Below are positions 1 to 3,412 of a DNA stretch of 10,846 bases, piece after piece. The notes beneath the pieces are model-generated. The model saw nothing but the letters and a program-made list of their open reading frames with translations, was not told where the DNA came from and searched no databases. Made by a program: the position numbers and the translations under genes. The DNA is taken from assembly GCA_937978655.1 (NCBI GenBank), contig CALJUX010000018.1:1-10846 (forward strand), written 5' to 3'. Origin of the DNA: an uncultured Chromatiaceae bacterium. Lineage in GTDB: Bacteria; Pseudomonadota; Gammaproteobacteria; Enterobacterales; Alteromonadaceae. Within the stretch, counting starts at the first letter, position 1, and every line of letters starts with the position of its first letter.

Positions 1-49
1 GCGACCACCTAGATCTACACTCTTTCCCTACACGACGCTCTTCCGATCT
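1..49 (+). other. Illumina P5/TruSeq adapter contamination
   Basis: Bases 1-49 match the 3' 49 bases of the Illumina TruSeq universal (P5) adapter from memory, ending in CTCTTCCGATCT, with one mismatch at position 10 (T where the adapter has G). This is library-preparation sequence left at a contig end, not genomic DNA. Genomic sequence starts at position 50 and the gene that begins there is truncated by the contig edge. Homology searches with the first 49 bases should be ignored. Confidence 0.97.
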
Positions 50-51
50 AC

Positions 52-948
52 TTGGTCGAAGTAATTCCGGTGTTCTGGCTGCCGCTTAGTCTGGCAATCC
101 CCTGGTTGGTGCCGCAGTGGTGGCAAGCATTGAAACGGTATGATGGTCGGGTTTTGTTGCCATTTGCCTGGATTGTTCTGGTACTAGTTTTTTTTGCTGC
201 CAGTCCAGGGAAACGTGGCGTATATATTCTGCCTGCCTTGCCGATGCTTGCGTTGATTGCTGCACCATATGCAGAGCGGCTATTGCAGTGCAAGGCACTT
301 AATCGCTGGTTATGGGGGCTGGTCGCTCTGCTGTCGACTATCTTCTGCTTACTCGGCTTAGCCGGTGTTCTTGGCTTGAAAGCTGTGACCAAATTGGCTG
401 ATAAATTTGATGTAACTCCTTGGTTTTTTCTTTTAATGCTGGGAGTTGCCGGAGTCTTGATACTTGCAATTACCCGGCGCGCCAAACTCTGGCTGAGCTG
501 GCCGCTATTTATCAGCCTCTTCTGGTTGCTATATAGCACCTGGGGCTACAACATGCTCGAGAGCGTCAAAACGCCTAAACATGTCTACAAGGCGATGCAA
601 AACCAGCTGCCTGCAGATACAGAGCTTGTACTGGTAGATTTTGCCGAACAGTTTGTCTTGTTTTCACCTTATCCAATGACTCATTTCGGTTTTCATAGCC
701 CTCTGAAAGAACAAATTGCGGCTGCATATCGTTGGCAAACTAATCATCCGGAGGCGGTTGTACTTATTGATAAGCAATTGCTGGATGGGCAGTGTTATGA
801 CCCGACGAAAGCATTGCATGTGGGTTATGCGCATCGGGTAGAGTGGGTGTTATTGATGGATAACGCACGCTTAGCAGAATGCCAGGCCGATGGTCCGGTA
901 TTACGTGACTTTCATTATTCGCCTGTGAAAGTCGGTACCCAAAAATGA
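52..948 (+). CDS. ArnT/PMT-like glycosyltransferase, 3' part (5' truncated)
   Basis: This is the C-terminal 298 codons of a larger integral membrane protein. The TTG at 52 is only the first whole codon after the adapter and should not be taken as a start. Hydrophobic segments lie at about residues 4-22, 36-50, 56-72, 85-112, 122-138 and 146-162, followed by a soluble C-terminal domain from about 165. The motif S-P-G-K-R-G-V-Y at residues 51-58, leading into L-P-A-L-P, is characteristic of the PMT/ArnT-like (GT39/GT83) enzymes that move a sugar from a polyprenyl-phosphate donor to lipid A, protein or glycan in the periplasm. The catalytic N-terminal acidic loop is missing from the window, so donor and acceptor cannot be stated. 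The stop overlaps the next gene's start (ATGA), indicating translational coupling with the sugar epimerase. Confidence 0.8.
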   Translation: MVEVIPVFWLPLSLAIPWLVPQWWQALKRYDGRVLLPFAWIVLVLVFFAASPGKRGVYILPALPMLALIAAPYAERLLQCKALNRWLWGLVALLSTIFCLLGLAGVLGLKAVTKLADKFDVTPWFFLLMLGVAGVLILAITRRAKLWLSWPLFISLFWLLYSTWGYNMLESVKTPKHVYKAMQNQLPADTELVLVDFAEQFVLFSPYPMTHFGFHSPLKEQIAAAYRWQTNHPEAVVLIDKQLLDGQCYDPTKALHVGYAHRVEWVLLMDNARLAECQADGPVLRDFHYSPVKVGTQK

Positions 949-1913
949 ATATTCTGGTTACCGGGGCTGCAGGGTTTATTGGCAGTCATGTCGCGCTGCG
1001 CTTGTGCCAAGCTGGTTACCAGGTAACCGGCATTGATAATTTGAATTCATACTACGATGTGCAGTTAAAACTGGCACGGCTGGAGCGACTAAAGCCACAG
1101 CCAAATTTTCGTTTTGTCCAAATGGATATTGCAGATCTCGCAGGTTTACGTCAGTTATTTAATACAGCCCAGTTTCAACAGGTCATTCATCTCGCCGCAC
1201 AAGCCGGAGTGCGCTACTCCATAGAGAATCCAATGGCGTATGCAGATAGCAATCTAACTGGCCACCTGGCTGTGCTTGAGGCCTGTCGTCAGTTCCAGAT
1301 TGAACATTTAGTTTATGCATCATCGTCCTCTGTTTATGGCTTAAACAGCAAAGTGCCATTTCAGGAAGAAGATCGCACTGATCAGCCAATTTCCTTGTAC
1401 GCGGCCACTAAAAAATCGAATGAAATGATGAGCTATAGCTATGCCAGCATGTATCAGTTGCCAAGCACAGGTTTAAGATTCTTCACCGTGTATGGTCCGT
1501 GGGGGCGTCCGGATATGGCTCTGTTTAAATTTACTGATGCGATACTGCACAACAAGCCTATTGAGCTTTACAACCACGGGCAACAGAGTCGGGATTTCAC
1601 CTATATCGATGATATTGTTGAAGGTATATTCAGGTTGCTGAACCATAGACCTGTTGCATTACCAATACCACATCAAACTTTTAACATTGGCAATGGTAGT
1701 CCGATTGGTTTGATTGAGTTTGTCGAAGCTCTGGAGAAATGCATTGGTAGGGTCGCACAGAAATTGTATAAACCAATGCAGCCTGGCGATGTGCCAACAA
1801 CCTGGGCTAACAGTGAAAACCTGTTTCTACAGTTAGGTTATCGACCTCAAACTTCAGTAGTGTCAGGCGTGCAAATGTTTGTTGACTGGTACCGGAAATT
1901 CTATGGGTTATAG
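945..1913 (+). CDS. NAD-dependent epimerase, UDP-glucuronate 4-epimerase-like
   Basis: This 322-residue extended short-chain dehydrogenase/reductase has an N-terminal Rossmann motif G-A-A-G-F-I-G at residues 7-13, an acidic residue after strand 2 (D31) as expected for NAD binding, an A-S-S-S-S-V-Y-G strand at 125-132 and the catalytic Y152-x-x-x-K156. The H-L-A-A-Q-A-G-V-R-Y-S stretch (82-92), Y-G-P-W-G-R-P-D-M-A (183-192) and the S-R-D-F-T-Y-I-D-D segment (215-223) fit UDP-glucuronate 4-epimerases (CapI/WbpP-like), which interconvert UDP-glucuronate and UDP-galacturonate in the cytoplasm. Length is near the family's usual 330-340. The exact sugar is inferred from overall pattern; other nucleotide-sugar epimerases of the same clade are possible. 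The start overlaps the upstream stop, so it is probably cotranslated with the glycosyltransferase and may supply its sugar precursor. Confidence 0.87.
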   Translation: MNILVTGAAGFIGSHVALRLCQAGYQVTGIDNLNSYYDVQLKLARLERLKPQPNFRFVQMDIADLAGLRQLFNTAQFQQVIHLAAQAGVRYSIENPMAYADSNLTGHLAVLEACRQFQIEHLVYASSSSVYGLNSKVPFQEEDRTDQPISLYAATKKSNEMMSYSYASMYQLPSTGLRFFTVYGPWGRPDMALFKFTDAILHNKPIELYNHGQQSRDFTYIDDIVEGIFRLLNHRPVALPIPHQTFNIGNGSPIGLIEFVEALEKCIGRVAQKLYKPMQPGDVPTTWANSENLFLQLGYRPQTSVVSGVQMFVDWYRKFYGL

Positions 1914-2029
1914 GCAACCTGACAGTTCTTCATACTCATTTCCAATTCCGTTTTGAGATTTTCCAAAGTCAAATACGATTGAGCAAACCGTACAACCAAC
2001 TCGCAAAATTTGCGAAGCCTGCATTCCAT
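1901..2029 (-). CDS. Possible 42-residue small ORF (doubtful)
   Basis: An ATG at 2027-2029 (minus strand) opens 42 codons ending at TAG 1901-1903, overlapping the epimerase 3' end by 13 bases. The peptide starts M-E-C-R-L-R-K-F-C and has a helical, heptad-like middle (L-T-L-E-N-L-K-T-E-L-E-M). The upstream sequence GAGAG about 7-9 bases before the ATG is only a weak ribosome-binding site. I recognise no family. An ORF of this length is expected by chance, so this is recorded only because the surrounding gap has no other gene. Confidence 0.18.
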   Translation of the reverse strand: MECRLRKFCELVVRFAQSYLTLENLKTELEMSMKNCQVAYNP

Positions 2030-2254
2030 TGTTTACTCTCGATTGTCCGCTTTCAGTGAAAAGCGCTGATTGAATCGAATCTCAGTGAATTTCCGCTTCT
2101 GGCGCAAAGTGACGTTTCGGTAGATCCCATAACCAGCATTAAGATCGCAATCGGATCTATGATGTCACCGATCTGGTATGCATATGCATGCTGCGGGATG
2201 AATTTGTTAAGCGAGCTTTTGGTGAGCAAGTATGAAAAGAGCCAATGCGTCTAG
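1914..2254. other. Intergenic stretch with relic repeat, no convincing gene
   Basis: About 340 bases between the epimerase stop and the 3' end of the XRE gene. No clear terminator with a T-run follows the epimerase. The visible structure is a perfect TCGCAAA-A-TTTGCGA palindrome (2001-2015), a 12-bp palindrome ATGCATATGCAT (2178-2189), direct repeats TCAGTGAA (2053-2060 and 2082-2089) and TCCGCTT (2046-2052 and 2092-2098), and a segment at 2081-2119 whose reverse complement resembles 10243-10281. A 42-codon minus-strand ORF (1901-2029) is listed separately as doubtful. The rest shows nothing I can interpret. Confidence 0.6.
2081..2119 (-). repeat. Dispersed intergenic repeat, copy 1 (degenerate)
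   Basis: Read on the minus strand, this segment runs CGAAACGTC, then a CTTT core, then AGCGGAAATTCACTGA. The same order with small gaps appears on the plus strand at 10243-10281 (CGAACGTCC, CTTTCGG, AGCGGAATTCACTGA). The longest shared block differs only by one extra A. The two copies lie in opposite orientation in the two longest non-coding stretches of the window, next to mobile-element remnants on the right. This suggests a genome-wide dispersed repeat or element relic; two diverged copies are too few to define its limits. Confidence 0.45.
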
Positions 2255-2509
2255 TTACGCCTTGTTTTGCGAGCTGCCTTTTAAGAGTATCGATAATCCG
2301 TCATGCGGGTTGATTCCGATTTTCTCGCATATGTTAACGAATTCCAAAATATCCATCCGCCGCTCGAACTGTTCAATTTTGGAAATGTAAGTTGAATTGG
2401 GATAGCCAAGCTTCTCCGCTAATTCTAGCTGAGTAACCTTTTTAAACTTCCGCTCTGCGATCATCCAGCCGATCAGCTGTCGATAGCGTTCATTGAATAT
2501 GCTCTTCAT
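2255..2509 (-). CDS. XRE-family helix-turn-helix regulator
   Basis: I chose the ATG at 2507-2509 (84 residues) rather than the TTG nine codons upstream. The upstream option would place the start inside the predicted -10/transcription-start region, and the AAAAGGA sequence ahead of the ATG can serve as ribosome-binding site, although its spacing (about 14) is long. The helix-turn-helix is at about residues 26-47, with T-Q-L-E-L-A-E-K-L-G as the first helix and S-T-Y-I-S-K-I-E-Q as the recognition helix, followed by E-F-V-N-I-C-E-K-I-G typical of Cro/C1-type domains. It is a single DNA-binding domain with no effector domain, like phage repressors and controller proteins. It is divergent from the unknown membrane-protein gene and probably represses its own promoter through the inverted repeat at 2539-2555. 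The target genes are not known. Confidence 0.85.
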   Translation of the reverse strand: MKSIFNERYRQLIGWMIAERKFKKVTQLELAEKLGYPNSTYISKIEQFERRMDILEFVNICEKIGINPHDGLSILLKGSSQNKA

Positions 2510-2535
2510 GGTTGAAAAACATATCCTTTTGATCA

Positions 2536-2564
2536 ATATTATCGAAAATCGATAAATTTGTCGT
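2536..2564 (-). promoter_or_regulatory. Predicted promoter of the XRE gene
   Basis: On the minus strand a TAATAT -10 box (2536-2541) lies 17 bases from ACGACA (2559-2564), which matches the last four bases of the TTGACA -35 consensus. Transcription would start at about 2525-2530, ahead of the chosen ATG at 2509. The spacer is filled by a perfect inverted repeat, so binding there would block RNA polymerase. The call rests on consensus matching by eye. Confidence 0.45.
2539..2555. promoter_or_regulatory. 17-bp operator-like inverted repeat
   Basis: TTATCGA-AAA-TCGATAA is a perfect inverted repeat with 7-bp arms and a 3-bp centre. It overlaps the -10 box and spacer of the predicted promoter of the XRE gene. 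Size, symmetry and position fit the operator of a dimeric Cro/C1-type repressor, most simply the XRE protein encoded immediately downstream. Binding could also affect the divergent gene at 2662. Confidence 0.5.
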
Positions 2565-2632
2565 CATGTTTGTCTTGAGCGTCGAGTCGAAGGGGAAGTT
2601 GGAAAACACCCCTGCATGTCGCTATCGCTCAT

Positions 2633-2647
2633 CTAATTTGAAATTAG
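2633..2647. promoter_or_regulatory. 15-bp palindrome ahead of the membrane-protein gene
   Basis: CTAATTT-G-AAATTAG is a perfect palindrome with 7-bp arms and one central base, ending 14 bases before the ATG at 2662 and just before the GGTGGGGTG ribosome-binding region. It differs in sequence from the 2539-2555 repeat. It could be an operator for another regulator or an element of the 5' untranslated region. The single-base centre makes a stable RNA hairpin less likely. Confidence 0.3.
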
Positions 2648-2661
2648 TGGTGGGGTGAAAG

Positions 2662-3285
2662 ATGGATCTATCAATAAGTTTGGTCGAAGGCGTGCTACTG
2701 GAAAGCAGCAAACATGCTGAAACCAGTGTCTATTCAACGGGTCGTGGCACTCGTAACGATCCTGTCAGAGTGCACTCCCAAACGAGCACTGTTCAGGAGT
2801 TTTGGATTAAAAAATTAGACGGCACCGAGAGCCAAATCACTCTGCATGACAAGGAAGTGAAGGCTCGGGAGGGGCATCGACTGGTCTTACTGCGTGGCGA
2901 GAGCGAGGACGGGCTCTCCGGTTACGTCGGTTATTTAAACATCGACACTGATCAGTATGTCATTTTTAACAACGCAGGCATCGCAAGAGCCTTCGCCTCT
3001 AAAGGGCTTCCATTTTACGCCACAGGTTTTTTAGCCCTGATTGTCGGAGTATTTGTGGCGTTCGCCAGTGAGTTCTTGGCTGGCTTCCTGGTTTTTATGG
3101 CGGGTATTTGGTGCGCCATCATCGTCCGGAATATTCATGGTTATTTCATCGACCCCAAGTTAACGCAACTTGCCAAAGATGCGGTTCAAAAAGCGATCCG
3201 CACAAACAGCTTTACCGGGAGTCCAGAAAGCGAGATCACTCTGGAGCCACCTGCTGACGAACCCAATCCCTGGTTACAAAACTAA
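2662..3285 (+). CDS. Unknown two-helix membrane protein
   Basis: A 207-residue protein I cannot assign to a named family. Residues 1-110 are soluble and beta-rich, with V-Y-S-T-G-R-G at 23-29, V-H-S-Q-T-S-T-V-Q-E-F-W at 37-48, D-G-T-E at 53-56 and R-E-G-H-R at 69-73. This pattern (T-V-x-G-x-G, then a V-x-S-x-T-x-x-x-Q-x-x-W strand and a D-G-x-E turn) recurs in uncharacterised proteobacterial membrane proteins as far as I recall. Two closely spaced helices follow at about 117-134 and 137-156, then a charged tail of 50 residues with an acidic, proline-rich end. With a short loop between the helices, both soluble parts would lie on the same side, probably the cytoplasm since there is no signal peptide. 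The ATG follows a G-rich ribosome-binding region (GGTGGGGTGAAAG). It is divergent from the XRE gene and may be under its control. Confidence 0.75.
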   Translation: MDLSISLVEGVLLESSKHAETSVYSTGRGTRNDPVRVHSQTSTVQEFWIKKLDGTESQITLHDKEVKAREGHRLVLLRGESEDGLSGYVGYLNIDTDQYVIFNNAGIARAFASKGLPFYATGFLALIVGVFVAFASEFLAGFLVFMAGIWCAIIVRNIHGYFIDPKLTQLAKDAVQKAIRTNSFTGSPESEITLEPPADEPNPWLQN

Positions 3286-3412
3286 TTCGAATCGAGTTTG
3301 CGAAAGGTTACCTGCTGATTCATGCACGTGCTGGATTTGTGCGGGTATGCCTTTCTGCTTGAGTCACACAATTTTTGATTTTCTGGTGTAGGCAATAGGA
3401 GTACAGAGAACG

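Noticed and set aside
48..539. 163-codon minus-strand ORF over the glycosyltransferase
   Set aside because: Antisense to a clear membrane glycosyltransferase and running into adapter sequence; no recognisable domain.
2001..2015. Palindrome TCGCAAAATTTGCGA as terminator of the epimerase operon
   Set aside because: A one-base centre cannot form a good RNA hairpin and there is no T-run after it.
2178..2189. 12-bp palindrome ATGCATATGCAT
   Set aside because: Perfect but in a gene-poor spot far from any start codon; short alternating palindromes of this type arise easily by chance.
2510..2536. TTG start for the XRE gene at 2536
   Set aside because: It lies in the predicted -10 region and adds residues not belonging to the helix-turn-helix domain; the ATG at 2509 fits better.
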